DNA from: Phytophthora colocasiae | Taxonomy: Eukaryota > Oomycota > Peronosporomycetes > Peronosporales > Peronosporaceae | Direction: 5' to 3' | Assembly: GCA_018806915.1 (NCBI GenBank) | Contig: JAGKQI010000043.1 | Coordinates: 1,116,001-1,180,000 of the forward strand | DNA: 64,000 nucleotides | In this document: positions 32,491 through 42,824 of the stretch, in pieces | Layout: each line of letters opens with the position of its first letter | Position numbering within the stretch: position 1 is the stretch's first letter | Position numbers and translations under genes: made by a program | Notes under the pieces: generated by a model | Told to the model about the DNA's origin: nothing | Database searches by the model: none | What the model saw: the letters and a program-made list of their open reading frames with translations, nothing else

Positions 32491-33201
32491 ATGTTGCTGT
32501 TCAGGTTCTACAGCATCGCTGTCATTCTGGTGCTGGTATTCCGAGTGATCCGACCTGGTGCAGCCGTTCGTCCAGTGAAGATTCACGAAGTGAATGAAAG
32601 TCCCACGTGTAACACAACGTCAGCCGCCATGTTCTCCGTCATCACCCCGACACCTTGCAGCGTAAACGAGAAATGTATCGAGGAGTCTGGAGCTGCCGGC
32701 AACAGCACGTTGTACGGCTTCTGCACCTACAACCAGGCCGAATACCTGTCGTCCGCTTACTCCAACACTCCGTACGTTCTCATCGAACACTACTCAGACT
32801 CGAACTGCGAGGATCTCACCTCGACCGACGTCTACAGAGCGGACGGGAAATGCCACAACAGTCTCAACTACGCACTCCTGGTCGATGTAGCTTCAAACGG
32901 CACTGTGGCGGTCAAGAGCAGGAATAAAACATGCGAACTCGGAGAATGGAGTGACGTTCTGGATCCAGTTCCAGCCACAAATGTCAACTCAGGACTCTGC
33001 TTCGTCGTGGGAAAGCACAAGGCGAAGTTGTACCTGATCGACGGGAAGACTGGCGTGTCCACTTCTTCTGCTTCTTCGAGGGGCACAACAAACTCAGCGA
33101 ACGACACTAGTCTCACGTCCTCAACCTTGTCATCTTCATCTCCTGCTTGCTTAGTTTCAACTGCGTGGGTCTTAGCGACTGCAGTCACTGCAGTAGTTTA
33201 A
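32491..33201 (+). CDS. Cys-rich secreted protein, probable GPI anchor (member d)
   Basis: Intact, 236 residues, single exon. A hydrophobic signal segment (MLLFRFYSIAVILVLVFRVI) is followed by a Cys-rich domain with 'FCTYNQAEYLSSAYSNTPYV', 'YRADGKCHNS', 'NSGLC' and 'LYLIDGK'. A Ser/Thr-rich linker and a hydrophobic C-terminus (CLVSTAWVLATAVTAVV) follow, fitting a GPI signal. It is the most diverged intact member. The gene is convergent with the Vsv1-like gene, whose stop lies 78 bases away. Confidence 0.82.
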   Translation: MLLFRFYSIAVILVLVFRVIRPGAAVRPVKIHEVNESPTCNTTSAAMFSVITPTPCSVNEKCIEESGAAGNSTLYGFCTYNQAEYLSSAYSNTPYVLIEHYSDSNCEDLTSTDVYRADGKCHNSLNYALLVDVASNGTVAVKSRNKTCELGEWSDVLDPVPATNVNSGLCFVVGKHKAKLYLIDGKTGVSTSSASSRGTTNSANDTSLTSSTLSSSSPACLVSTAWVLATAVTAVV

Positions 33202-33278
33202 GAACGCTTGAAGACTTTCAAGTATTTATTCACTTCCAGGAAAGATCAAAGCTAGGCAGAGAAACAAAATGAACCTAC

Positions 33279-36200
33279 TTACACATACAAAGCTTGCGTT
33301 CCGTCGTCTTCACCGAACGCTTGAGCCTCGAAAGCAACTTGATCAGCACTGAGGAAGAGAACCGCAGACGTCGGCGGCGAGTAATCGTTCGTTGAGCTGC
33401 TGTAGACACACTCGCGGGTTTCCAAGCACTGCGGACAAGTAGCGACACCGTTCATGTACGGATTCTCGATCAGCGTCCGCGTCCGTGTCTGCAAGCCGTA
33501 GCTGTCGCACCCAGTCGTCCAGTTCGACCACGGGCCCATTGTACACGTCAAGTTGGAGCACGATCCCGTTTCGGTCAGAGCTGGACACGCCGCACCGCCG
33601 TTCGTTGCCGCCGTCACCACTTTCCGCGTGCGCGTGCGGGTACCCGTCTTGCTCGCACACTTGGACCAGTCCGACCAGGCCGAGACCGTGCAGTTCGTCG
33701 GCGTCGGCATCTTGCACGGCGACGTCTCAATCAAACACGGGCACTCGATACCGCCGAACGCCGGGTTCGTCGTGATCTTCCGCGTGCGTGTCGACAGCAG
33801 CGTCGTTGCGTTACAGGCTGACCACGATCCGAATCCGCCAACCTGGCAATTGATCGGGTCGCACGGCGTCGTGTCTGTAAGAACCCCACAAGGCGTTCCA
33901 CCGTACAGAGGACTGGTCGTCACTGTGCGCGTGCGGGTCTTCACTCCTGACGTCATGTTGCAAGCTCCAAACGTGCTCCAGTCACTGACCTTGCAGTCTA
34001 CCGCTTCGCAGTATGCTTCGTCCGTAGTGGCGGGGCACGCGCTTCCTCCGTACGCCGGCGACACACGAACGGCACGCGATCGCGTCTTCCTGCCGGTCAC
34101 TGGGTCGCAAGACGTCCATGGACCGAAGTCCTCCATCACACAGTCCACCGCGTCGCAAACGGCTGTGTCCGTGAGTGCTGGGCAGCAAGCACCGCCATAC
34201 TTGTCCAGCTGCAGAGGATCACGACGGCGCGTCTTTTTTCCGGTACTGGAATCACAAGACCCCCATACACTCCAGTCGCTCACGATGCAGTTCACTGGGT
34301 CACATGTTGCGTTCTGAAGAAGTTCTGGACACGCGAATCCGCCGTACTTCGGCGCAATAACAATTGGACGTGAACGCGTCTTGACGCCTGCGACGTCGTT
34401 ACATGGTCCATAGTCACTCCAGTTGCCCACTTGGCAGTTCACCGGTGGAGCCGTCTCGGATTCCGTAGTGTAGCCGCAGTTTAATCCACCACGAACGGCA
34501 GGCTGGAGCACCTTTCGCGTTCGCGTTCGGACACCCGTGACTGCATCATAGTCTGTCCAAGCATCCCACGCATCAAGGACGCAGTCAACCGGAGGACAGA
34601 CGGCAGTCTCCGTCAATGCAGGACAGTCACTGCCGCCGTACAACGCGACCTGAGTCACTGGTCGAGAACGTGACTGAGTAGCATCTGCGTCGGTGCAGTT
34701 GGTCCAGTCAGTGAACGGTCCAACTGCGCACGGCACCGGATCGCACGGAGCCTCCTGTGTCAGGGTCGGGCACTTGCATCCGCCGTAGAGATCAATCTGT
34801 TTCACACTTCTCGACCGCGACTTCTTTCCGGTGTCGGGGTTGCACGTTCCCCAATCGCCCCACTCGTTCGTTTTGCAGTCCACTGGGTCGCACGACTTCG
34901 TCTTAATCGTCTCCGGACACGCCTTACCTCCGTAGAGTGGCAGTTGGGTCACCGGGCGAGTGAGTGTTCGGAGTCCCGTGTTTGGATCGCACGATGACCA
35001 GGTAGCGTCCCAATCCCCAACTGCACAAGCGACTGGATCGCAGTTCGTGATGTCTTCGACTGGGCCACAAGGCGAACCACCGTACAGAGCTCGCTGGGTG
35101 ACGGAGCGCTTCCGAGTCTTCTTGCCGCAACTGGCGTCGCACGATGACCAGTCCCCCCAGTTGCTGACGACGCAGTTCACTGCATCGCACGGAACTTCTT
35201 CGCGCGTGGGGCCGCACTCGGTTCCGCCATAAAGCGCCGGCTGCGCGATCGATCGAGTCCTGAACGAACTTGTATCACTACCGTCGCTGTTGCAGATGCT
35301 CCAATTGGACCAGTTGCCCATAACACAGTTCACTGGGTCACAAGCTGCGGTGTCCTCCAGCGTTGGGCAGGCATTGCCGCCGTACTTCGGATCAGTGGTG
35401 ATAGTGCGTCTTCGGGTCTTGGTCTTTGACCCAGCATTGCAGCTCTCCCATAGGCCCCACGGACTCACAACGCAATGAATCGGATCACAAAGCAACTCGT
35501 TCGTCAGCGGTGAACACGGTGCGCCCTTGTATTTAGGCTCCACGACAACCGTGCGAGTCTTCACCTTCTTGAACGTCACCGCATCACACGCGCCGTAGTC
35601 GCTCCAGTCGCTCAGCTTGCAGTCGATGGGGTCACACGGGATCGTATCGCTCAGTACCGGGCACGGTGTGCCGCCGTGACGTGGAACTTGGGTAGCCGAA
35701 CGCGTGCGCGTGCGCAGGCCCGTAGCCGGATCACAGAGTCCGTAGTCGCTCCAAGGACCAACATCGCAACTGACCGGAGCGCACGTAGCGTCTTGCGTGA
35801 GTTCAGGACATGCAGCGCCGTCGTACAGAGGCTGCTGCGTGACATTCCGATACCGGTGTTGCTGCGGATCGTCGCTGTCGCACGACGTCCATGTGGACCA
35901 TTCACCGACAGAGCAACTCACGGGATCGCACTTCTTCTGTTGAAACAGTTCGGGGCAGGACAAACCACCATAACGCGCCTCTCGGGTCACGTTTCGTGTG
36001 CTCGACCGCATTCCGGTAGATGCATCGCAGTCGCTCCAATCGCTCCACCCGGACACGGCGCAATTAACCGGCTCGCAATCTGCTTCGGACACAAGAGCTG
36101 GACATGCAGCACCCCCGTATAAAGGCGGCTGCACGATGTTTCGGCGCTTGTAGCGCTTGCCGCACGTGTTGTCACAAGCTCCCCATTCGCCCCAGTCCTT

Positions 36201-39200
36201 GTCCACGGCACAGTCCACAGGGTCGCATGGAGCGATGTCTTGGAGCGCATCGCAGGCCGTGCCATTGCGTTGCGGAGACCGCGTCACCTTGCGTGACCGT
36301 GATTTTGTTCCAGTCTTGGCATCACACGGCAGCCAGGGATCCCAGGCGCTAAGCTCGCAGTTTACAGGAGGACACGCACGCGTATCTGTCGTTGCAGTGC
36401 ATGCTGCTCCACCACGAAGAGGATACTGGAGCACTGTCCGGTCACGGGTTTGAGTTGCAGTGTAGTCTGTGCAATCCGTCCAGCCAGACCAGTCACTCAG
36501 CACACAGTCAACGGACGGGCAGTCCACGGTCTCTGACAGCCATGGACATTCGGTACCTCCGAATGCAGCCGATACCAGCACTATTCGCGATCGCGACGAA
36601 GTGAGGTCAGCCGCTCCACAGGTAGTCCAATCCGACCAATCTCCCACGGAGCAGTCAACTGACGGGCAGACCAATGTATCCGTGAGGTCGGGACATTCCG
36701 AACCTCCTCGTACAGCAGGTTGAGTCACGGTCCGGTTGCGCGTTTGGACGTAGGTTTCCGGGTCGCAGTCGCTCCAGTCGCCCCAGTCACTCACCGTACA
36801 GTTGATCGCCTCACACGGCTGCTCTTCTCGAAGAACCGGGCACAACAACGACGCCTGCAACACATCATCGTCCGGATTACCGCAGGTCGACGGTGGTGGG
36901 GGCTGCAGAACCACATCGCGAGTGCGAGATCGAGTCGGGGTGTCGGCCGTGCAGATCGTCCAGTCCGTCCAGTCGCTCACCTCGCACTTCTGACAGCTTC
37001 GCGTTTGCGTGACCGGCGGACAAGCTGTGCCCCCGTACGCTGGTTGCACCAAAACCTTTCGAGATCTTGTCTGGAGATTGGTGGCGGGATCGCAATCTCC
37101 CCATGAACTCCACGCACTCATACCACAGTTGACAGCGTTGCATGGCTTGGTCTCCTGAAGCGAAGGACAAACCTTACCGCCGCCACGAGCAGCAGTGACT
37201 ACTGTTCGAGTACGATTCCGGTTTCCACTAGAATTGCAGGCTCCGAAAGGAGACCATCCACTCACCTTGCAGTTCTGCGCCGGACACGGGTCTGTCTTGG
37301 AAAGTGAAGGACATGCCTTGCCTTTGCCTTTCGGTTGAACGGTGACGGATCGAGTCTTGATGCGCGTCCACGTGGGTTCGTCACAAGCACCGTAGTCTCC
37401 CCAGCACGAAACCTGGCAATCAACGTTCGTGCTGCACTGCTTCGTTTCCGTGAGACTTGGACACTTCTTACCGCCGTCGGCGTCTTGGGTTACATTTCGA
37501 GTGCGGATTTTAGTATTTGAATTGGCGTCGCACGCGCTCCAGCCACTCCAATCACTTACTTGACAGTCCACAGGGGTGCAGCTTTGTGTGTCAACTAACG
37601 ACGGGCAGTTTGCTCCCTTGCCGTTGCGTGGCGTAGTCACCTGGCGCGTACGCGACCGCTGGAGCTTTCGCGCGTTGCACGTCCCCCAATTGCCCCAGTC
37701 GCCTACTTGGCAATCCACACTGGGTTTGCAGCTTCGGGCCTGCTGCAGATCTGGGCAAGCTTTTCCGCTAGGACCGGCGGCTTGAGTCACATTGCGAATG
37801 CGTCGCTGGGTGTTGGAAGCTGGGTCACAGATGGACCAGTCCGCCCACTCACTCACTTTGCAGTCCACGCGCTTGGGGCAGCAAGGTTGAGAGCCCTGAA
37901 GCGCCGGGCAACATCTGCCGCCGTTCTGCGCCGGCGTGACAATCGACCGGTTGTGGACACGAACAAGCAGATCGGCATCGCAGATTCCCCAGTCGCTCCA
38001 GTCACTTACCACGCAGTCCACTTTAGGTGACGGCCGCTCCTCCATCAACGGCGGGCAAGCGGCTCCACCGTCGGGTTGCTGCAGAATCGTCCGGAAACGC
38101 CGTTCCTTGCCGCTCGCAGTATTGTTGCCACTGTCACAAGTCGTGAATGGCGACCAAGAACTGACGATGCAGTCCGACGGCACGCAGACTTGTGTCTCCA
38201 CCAAGTTCGGGCACACGGCACCGCCGTACAACGCCTTCGAGAGTACTGACCTCCGTCGCGAACGAGACTTAGTGATCGAGTTGCACCCACTCCACGATGT
38301 CCAGTTGCCGACTTTGCAGTCCACAGGCTGACAAGCTTCATCTTGGATGAGAGCGGGGCACGCGTCACCGCCATAGGCGCACGGCACCGTCACCGAACGA
38401 CGGCGCGTCCGTTTACCAGTGACCAGAGAGCAGTCACTCCAGGTTCCCCAGTTGCTCACTTGGCAGTGGACAGGAGCACAGGCAACCGCTTCAGTCAAGG
38501 AAGGGCAAACAGCTCCACCGTCTTGTGGAGAAGTCACGACGACACGGGAACGGGACCGTTGTTTCGTGACAGGGTCACAAGCCGAGTAGGGGCCCCACGC
38601 ACCCACAACGCAGTCCACCTTATTCACCGGTACGGTCTCTTCGAGCGGCGGACACGCCTTACCACCGTCGGCGTCGCGTAGAACAGTGCGGCGACGGCAT
38701 TTTGTAGCCCCGCGAAGCTCGTACGGTCCCCAAGGACTCACCTGGCAGTCGGTCGGGTTGCAGTTCTGTCGGTCAATGAGTGGTGGGCATTCTGCGCCAC
38801 CGTATTTGGCAGCAGTGGAGACCGTTCGAGAGCGTTGACGAATGTTTGAAGCTGTGCAAGGCCCCCACTTCGTCCAGTCGGTCACCACGCAGTCCACAGG
38901 TTCACATGGAGCGAAGTCCTCTAGGACGGGGCATGCAGCACCGTCACCAACAGGTTGTTGAGTGATTGTTCGAGATCGTTTGCGGGTGATCGTTCCAGCG
39001 TCACAAGCTCCGAACGGGCCCCACGCACTCACTTGACAGTCACCACACGCCACATACTCCACCAACGGCGGGCAAGCTGCACCGCCGTCCTTGGCAGAAG
39101 CCACTACAGTGCGTGTGCGGCGGCGTTGAGTACCTGGAGGACACGCACCAGCTCCGTTGTCGTCCCAGACCCACTTGCTGACAGTGCAGTCGACCGGTTG

Positions 39201-40487
39201 GCACTGCGTCTCTTCTTTCAGAGGTGGGCAGACTGCCCCGCCGTCACAGGAACGAATCACCGAACGGGAGCGCCGCTTGTACCGCAAACCGTCCGTATCC
39301 TTGATGAAATATTCAAACGGACTCCAGTCCGTGACCGTGCAGTCTTGAGGAGCGCACGGCTGCGTGTCGACTAGTGAAGGGCAGATCGTACCGCCATAGC
39401 ACGGAGTCGTCACGACTGTACGTGTGCGTTGACGTTGCAGCGTCTTCGGGTTGCACGCTCCCCAGTCGGTCCAATTGCTCACTACACATGGGACGGGGTC
39501 GCACGGCGTCGTTTCCGTGAGTGTCGGACAGTCTGCACCACCATTGACAGCAGCACTGGCAACCGTTCTCGACCGGGTCTTAGTGCCAGTGAGTGGGTTG
39601 CAGACGGAGAAATCACTCCACGAGCTCACTTTGCAGTCCGTGCAAGTTACCGTCTCTTGCAGAGAAGGACAGACTGCACCTCCGTCTTGAGCTTGAGTGA
39701 CGATACTTCGTGTGCGTTGACGAAGCTTCGTGGTGGGGTCACACACGCCGCTCCACGACCATGCACTCACGACACAGTCGATGGGGTTACACGTTGCTTC
39801 TTCAGTTAACGGTGGACACGGGTTACCACCGTCCGCTTGGCATGTTATTTCACGAACGCGAGTCTTCTTGGTGCCGAGGATCTTCCAGGGGCTCCACTGA
39901 CTCACCGCGCAGTCGACAGGGTTGCACGACGCGATCTCGAACAGAGGTGGGCAAGCTGCTCCGCCGTACTGCGGCCACGTGAGCACGAATCGGGAGTGAC
40001 TCTTCTTGCCGAAGAGACAAATACTCCACGGCGTCCAGTCACTGACGGCGCAGTTGATCGGATCACACGGAGCAGTCTCCGTTACCGCCGGACAAGCTGC
40101 ACCGCCATCTTGGGCCGGTAGTAGAACAGCTCGAGTGCGTGTTTTCTTCCCGCAGGAGCGGTCACACGCAGTGTAGTCGGACCAAGGACCCACCTGGCAG
40201 TCTTGAGGGGCGCACGGCTGCGTGTCTTCGAGGGACGGACACGCGGCACCGCCGTTCTTGGGCCACACAGTGACCGACCGACGTCGAGTCTTGGTCGAGT
40301 AGACAGAGAAGCACGAGCTGAAGCTGCCCCAGTCGCTCACTTGACAGTCTACCGGCGATTGGTACACAGAATATGGAGACTGGAAGATACTGGAGACCCA
40401 GAACGTATCGTCGTTAGCCACAGCTCCGGGTGATATCGTCACCAGTGTCAGCACTAGCAGTGCGACACGAAGAGGATGCAGAAGCAT
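33279..40487 (-). CDS. Vsv1: Vsv1-like zoospore adhesion protein, 47 TSP1 repeats
   Basis: One uninterrupted frame of 2402 residues, start ATG at 40487 with the signal peptide MLLHPLRVALLVLTLVTISP; the frame remains open upstream to 40703. After it I count 47 tandem thrombospondin type 1-like repeats of about 48-50 residues each. Each runs from a CxVSxW.. to a GG..CP.L.ET..C.PVDC-type ending. The tail is short with no anchor. The large intronless gene and 47 repeats match PcVsv1 of Phytophthora cinnamomi as I recall it. That protein is stored in small ventral vesicles and secreted on encystment to glue spores to the host. Repeats keep the Trp and Arg layers in many copies, for example WSDWS..C..... 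RTRT. Cys-rich secreted genes lie on both sides. Confidence 0.93.
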   Translation of the reverse strand: MLLHPLRVALLVLTLVTISPGAVANDDTFWVSSIFQSPYSVYQSPVDCQVSDWGSFSSCFSVYSTKTRRRSVTVWPKNGGAACPSLEDTQPCAPQDCQVGPWSDYTACDRSCGKKTRTRAVLLPAQDGGAACPAVTETAPCDPINCAVSDWTPWSICLFGKKSHSRFVLTWPQYGGAACPPLFEIASCNPVDCAVSQWSPWKILGTKKTRVREITCQADGGNPCPPLTEEATCNPIDCVVSAWSWSGVCDPTTKLRQRTRSIVTQAQDGGAVCPSLQETVTCTDCKVSSWSDFSVCNPLTGTKTRSRTVASAAVNGGADCPTLTETTPCDPVPCVVSNWTDWGACNPKTLQRQRTRTVVTTPCYGGTICPSLVDTQPCAPQDCTVTDWSPFEYFIKDTDGLRYKRRSRSVIRSCDGGAVCPPLKEETQCQPVDCTVSKWVWDDNGAGACPPGTQRRRTRTVVASAKDGGAACPPLVEYVACGDCQVSAWGPFGACDAGTITRKRSRTITQQPVGDGAACPVLEDFAPCEPVDCVVTDWTKWGPCTASNIRQRSRTVSTAAKYGGAECPPLIDRQNCNPTDCQVSPWGPYELRGATKCRRRTVLRDADGGKACPPLEETVPVNKVDCVVGAWGPYSACDPVTKQRSRSRVVVTSPQDGGAVCPSLTEAVACAPVHCQVSNWGTWSDCSLVTGKRTRRRSVTVPCAYGGDACPALIQDEACQPVDCKVGNWTSWSGCNSITKSRSRRRSVLSKALYGGAVCPNLVETQVCVPSDCIVSSWSPFTTCDSGNNTASGKERRFRTILQQPDGGAACPPLMEERPSPKVDCVVSDWSDWGICDADLLVRVHNRSIVTPAQNGGRCCPALQGSQPCCPKRVDCKVSEWADWSICDPASNTQRRIRNVTQAAGPSGKACPDLQQARSCKPSVDCQVGDWGNWGTCNARKLQRSRTRQVTTPRNGKGANCPSLVDTQSCTPVDCQVSDWSGWSACDANSNTKIRTRNVTQDADGGKKCPSLTETKQCSTNVDCQVSCWGDYGACDEPTWTRIKTRSVTVQPKGKGKACPSLSKTDPCPAQNCKVSGWSPFGACNSSGNRNRTRTVVTAARGGGKVCPSLQETKPCNAVNCGMSAWSSWGDCDPATNLQTRSRKVLVQPAYGGTACPPVTQTRSCQKCEVSDWTDWTICTADTPTRSRTRDVVLQPPPPSTCGNPDDDVLQASLLCPVLREEQPCEAINCTVSDWGDWSDCDPETYVQTRNRTVTQPAVRGGSECPDLTDTLVCPSVDCSVGDWSDWTTCGAADLTSSRSRIVLVSAAFGGTECPWLSETVDCPSVDCVLSDWSGWTDCTDYTATQTRDRTVLQYPLRGGAACTATTDTRACPPVNCELSAWDPWLPCDAKTGTKSRSRKVTRSPQRNGTACDALQDIAPCDPVDCAVDKDWGEWGACDNTCGKRYKRRNIVQPPLYGGAACPALVSEADCEPVNCAVSGWSDWSDCDASTGMRSSTRNVTREARYGGLSCPELFQQKKCDPVSCSVGEWSTWTSCDSDDPQQHRYRNVTQQPLYDGAACPELTQDATCAPVSCDVGPWSDYGLCDPATGLRTRTRSATQVPRHGGTPCPVLSDTIPCDPIDCKLSDWSDYGACDAVTFKKVKTRTVVVEPKYKGAPCSPLTNELLCDPIHCVVSPWGLWESCNAGSKTKTRRRTITTDPKYGGNACPTLEDTAACDPVNCVMGNWSNWSICNSDGSDTSSFRTRSIAQPALYGGTECGPTREEVPCDAVNCVVSNWGDWSSCDASCGKKTRKRSVTQRALYGGSPCGPVEDITNCDPVACAVGDWDATWSSCDPNTGLRTLTRPVTQLPLYGGKACPETIKTKSCDPVDCKTNEWGDWGTCNPDTGKKSRSRSVKQIDLYGGCKCPTLTQEAPCDPVPCAVGPFTDWTNCTDADATQSRSRPVTQVALYGGSDCPALTETAVCPPVDCVLDAWDAWTDYDAVTGVRTRTRKVLQPAVRGGLNCGYTTESETAPPVNCQVGNWSDYGPCNDVAGVKTRSRPIVIAPKYGGFACPELLQNATCDPVNCIVSDWSVWGSCDSSTGKKTRRRDPLQLDKYGGACCPALTDTAVCDAVDCVMEDFGPWTSCDPVTGRKTRSRAVRVSPAYGGSACPATTDEAYCEAVDCKVSDWSTFGACNMTSGVKTRTRTVTTSPLYGGTPCGVLTDTTPCDPINCQVGGFGSWSACNATTLLSTRTRKITTNPAFGGIECPCLIETSPCKMPTPTNCTVSAWSDWSKCASKTGTRTRTRKVVTAATNGGAACPALTETGSCSNLTCTMGPWSNWTTGCDSYGLQTRTRTLIENPYMNGVATCPQCLETRECVYSSSTNDYSPPTSAVLFLSADQVAFEAQAFGEDDGTQALYV

Positions 40488-41110
40488 TGGAGAGGGAGGG
40501 ATGACACACTTGACAATGGAAGACAACGCTACGAAACACTGGACGAAACTTTGATGTGGGTTGGCCGAGGTGTTTTTGAGAATGAAAGGCAATGGAGCGC
40601 TGGAGATCCTCGATGCTTGCCAAAGGTTAGAGGAATCTTTTTCTTTTGAGGCTTTGATAGCCGTCCATTCCGTCTTTGATAAGCATGAGTGTTTGCTAGT
40701 CAAAGCTCAATCCGCAGTTTGATTAGCATGAACAGTCGCTTTGAAACATATCTTCGACAACACCATACAATCTTCAAGTCAACACAATCTTGTGAAAAGC
40801 CGCGATCTTCATAAGAGTGATGGTCAAAGTTGAAGTGAAAGGGAGTGATTGTCTGTGCATCCTGGCAAAGTTTACAATGCCGTTGCGTATTTGGGATGCT
40901 GCACGATGTCAAGCATTTGCATCCTGAACGTTGCCGTTAACCACTCTTCTTTCACATTTACATATTTGGGATGCTACGCGACGTTATACACATTCTCACG
41001 AAAGCTGTACTTCTTTTTCTTCCGTGTCAGAGATCGATAACCTGTTGTGTATCTAACAGTGTTGAATTCGCCACCCGTTGATCGCATCCAGTTATCGTGC
41101 TGCCTCGAAT
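40488..41110. other. Intergenic promoter region of Vsv1 and member e
   Basis: This divergent region serves the Vsv1-like gene (minus) and Cys-rich member e (plus). A direct repeat, TATTTGGGATGCT, occurs at about 40886 and 40964, 78 bases apart. Minus-strand frames in the region are short and show no domain. Confidence 0.45.
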
Positions 41111-41782
41111 ATGAAGCTTCTGTTGCTCAAGTACAGCGTTTTCCTCGCCGCTGTGCTGTTCTTTTACCAGGAAGTTGCAGGTTTCACTATTTATGGGTGC
41201 TACGACGACACAGCTTGCACCAAAATGGCATTTGCCTCCATCGTTCCTGGTGAATGCAACAGCAACTCCACCTTCGGCTGCAAGAGTTCGAACGGACTAA
41301 GCCATTCAAAGTTTTGCATCGACGATGTTGCTAAATATGCTAATTCAGCATTCGGGGGCTCGGCTTACTTCTTGGTGGAAGGGTTCAAGGACGATGACGA
41401 GAATTGCACTCAGTCCTCTTCAAGCTACGCTGTCGTTGCTGACAAGACTTGTCATAATGTTTGGGCTGAAGACAGTTGGGCACTCCAAACCGTAGTAAGT
41501 GAAGATGGTGCCGTGGGTTTGTATTCGGGAACGTCATGCAACGAGACAGGCTCACTTCGTTATTTCGTGGGCCCAGTATCGAAAGCGATTATCGATACTG
41601 GCTATTGCATGCCTGTTAAACATGGCTATGAGAAATATCATTTTGTGACCCCGGGCTCCACAGATCCAGCAAGTACAACGTCTGGGAAGTCGTCATCCCC
41701 AAGAACAGTTGAATACTTTCGAAATGCACCGCTGTCCCTCGTTTGCTCAGCCTTGATGGTATTCAGTCTGGTTGCCCTGTAA
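41111..41782 (+). CDS. Cys-rich secreted protein, probable GPI anchor (member e)
   Basis: Intact, 223 residues, single exon, from the ATG at 41111; an ATA eleven codons upstream is ignored. A signal peptide (MKLLLLKYSVFLAAVLFF) is followed by a Cys-rich domain with CIDDVAKYANSAFGGSAYF, 'VADKTCHNV' and 'DTGYC', then a Ser/Thr linker and a hydrophobic tail (LSLVCSALMVFSLVAL). Its motifs align with members c and d, although the ADGKCH motif is changed to ADKTCH. It probably sits on the cell or spore surface. Confidence 0.83.
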   Translation: MKLLLLKYSVFLAAVLFFYQEVAGFTIYGCYDDTACTKMAFASIVPGECNSNSTFGCKSSNGLSHSKFCIDDVAKYANSAFGGSAYFLVEGFKDDDENCTQSSSSYAVVADKTCHNVWAEDSWALQTVVSEDGAVGLYSGTSCNETGSLRYFVGPVSKAIIDTGYCMPVKHGYEKYHFVTPGSTDPASTTSGKSSSPRTVEYFRNAPLSLVCSALMVFSLVAL

Positions 41783-42002
41783 CAAGGCAAGCAGTAATTC
41801 GAGCCCCAGATCGGGACACAAATAATCAAAAGGACAATATTCACTCCAACTTACTTTGCTTGTTCGTTTACTCAAATCTCTGTACTATTTGAAGTTATCA
41901 AGCATCACTACCGTAGTTTCCAGCGTGCAAGCATGAAATAGGCGAAACCAGCTTTAGTGCAAGTGTCTTTGAGGCGGAAAATGAAAACCAGGCACTTGTA
42001 AG

Positions 42003-42735
42003 TTATAGAAATGTAGATCCTACCAATGTCAAACAAACCAAAAAGGCGGTAGCGGAAACCATAGACAGTGGTGTTGCTAACGACGGCGCCAACGTCGAGT
42101 GCTTGTGTCACTGGTGGTGACGTAGTGGTAGTTGTCGGAGCGGGTGTAGTTGGCTCGTAGTCTGAAGATGATTCCCACGAAGTAGTTGTGCCACCCGTGA
42201 AATAGGATTTCCAGTATTTTTTGCCATCGGTGAGTCAGGCTTCCGAGTTAAGTTGTCTATCCAATACGAACCATTCTTGATACCAGTGTGTGTCTTCACA
42301 ACCAATTTCTGAGCTCCACACCGCTGTTGTGCCGTTAACCTGTGCGACTTTGAAGTGACTGAGAGCGTACGGATGGCACTTTCCATCAGCGATGAACGAC
42401 CTCGTGTTGTAGGATTTCCCCAGACAATCTGCCGGGTAGAGTTCTACAGTCAGATAGGGAGCTCCTCTAAAAGCCGACTCCAAAAACTCGTCGCGGTCGA
42501 GGATACAAGCTGTCATCTCCGTGTCGTGGAACGAATTGTCGCTGTCGTTGTGGACCGCGCACTTCGACGTTTCCGAGCATACTTCATTGTCGATTCTCGC
42601 GTAGACGATCTCGGTGCAGTTCAAGTCTTCGCTGTATGTCGACAAGAACAACGTACGGTCCGTCACCCGAGCCACAGTGAAGCAAAAGTTCAAGATTACT
42701 ACTAAGGTACTTGGAACAACTTGACTCCATGTCAT
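42003..42735 (-). pseudogene. Cys-rich secreted protein with nonsense codon and frameshift (member f)
   Basis: The frame starts at the ATG at 42735 with a signal segment (VVPSTLVVILNFCFTVA). It has the family motifs ACILDRDEFLESAFRGAPYL and FIADGKCHPY. An in-frame TGA at 42235-42237 sits exactly where relatives have the conserved Cys after LN(T/S)G. The same frame remains open beyond it through a Thr-rich linker. A second lesion then follows: the hydrophobic tail VSATAFLVCLTLVG near 42015-42060 is in another frame. Two lesions make it a pseudogene. The first 166 codons could still give a secreted fragment. Confidence 0.8.
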
Positions 42736-42824
42736 TGTGAAAGCTAAAGCAGAAGTGAAAGCTAAAAGAAAAGCTATTGTTACGTAGGAACCAAAGACTA
42801 AAAGCGGAAACAGTCAGCAGCTCA

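Noticed and set aside
33343..40433. Many plus-strand frames of 60-250 codons opposite the Vsv1-like gene
   Set aside because: They are antisense shadows caused by the GC-rich, biased codons of the repeats and show no domain or conserved start.
42235..42735. Selenoprotein with Sec in place of Cys
   Set aside because: A second lesion (frameshift before the hydrophobic tail) shows that the gene is decayed, and I could not make out a SECIS core in the 3' flank.
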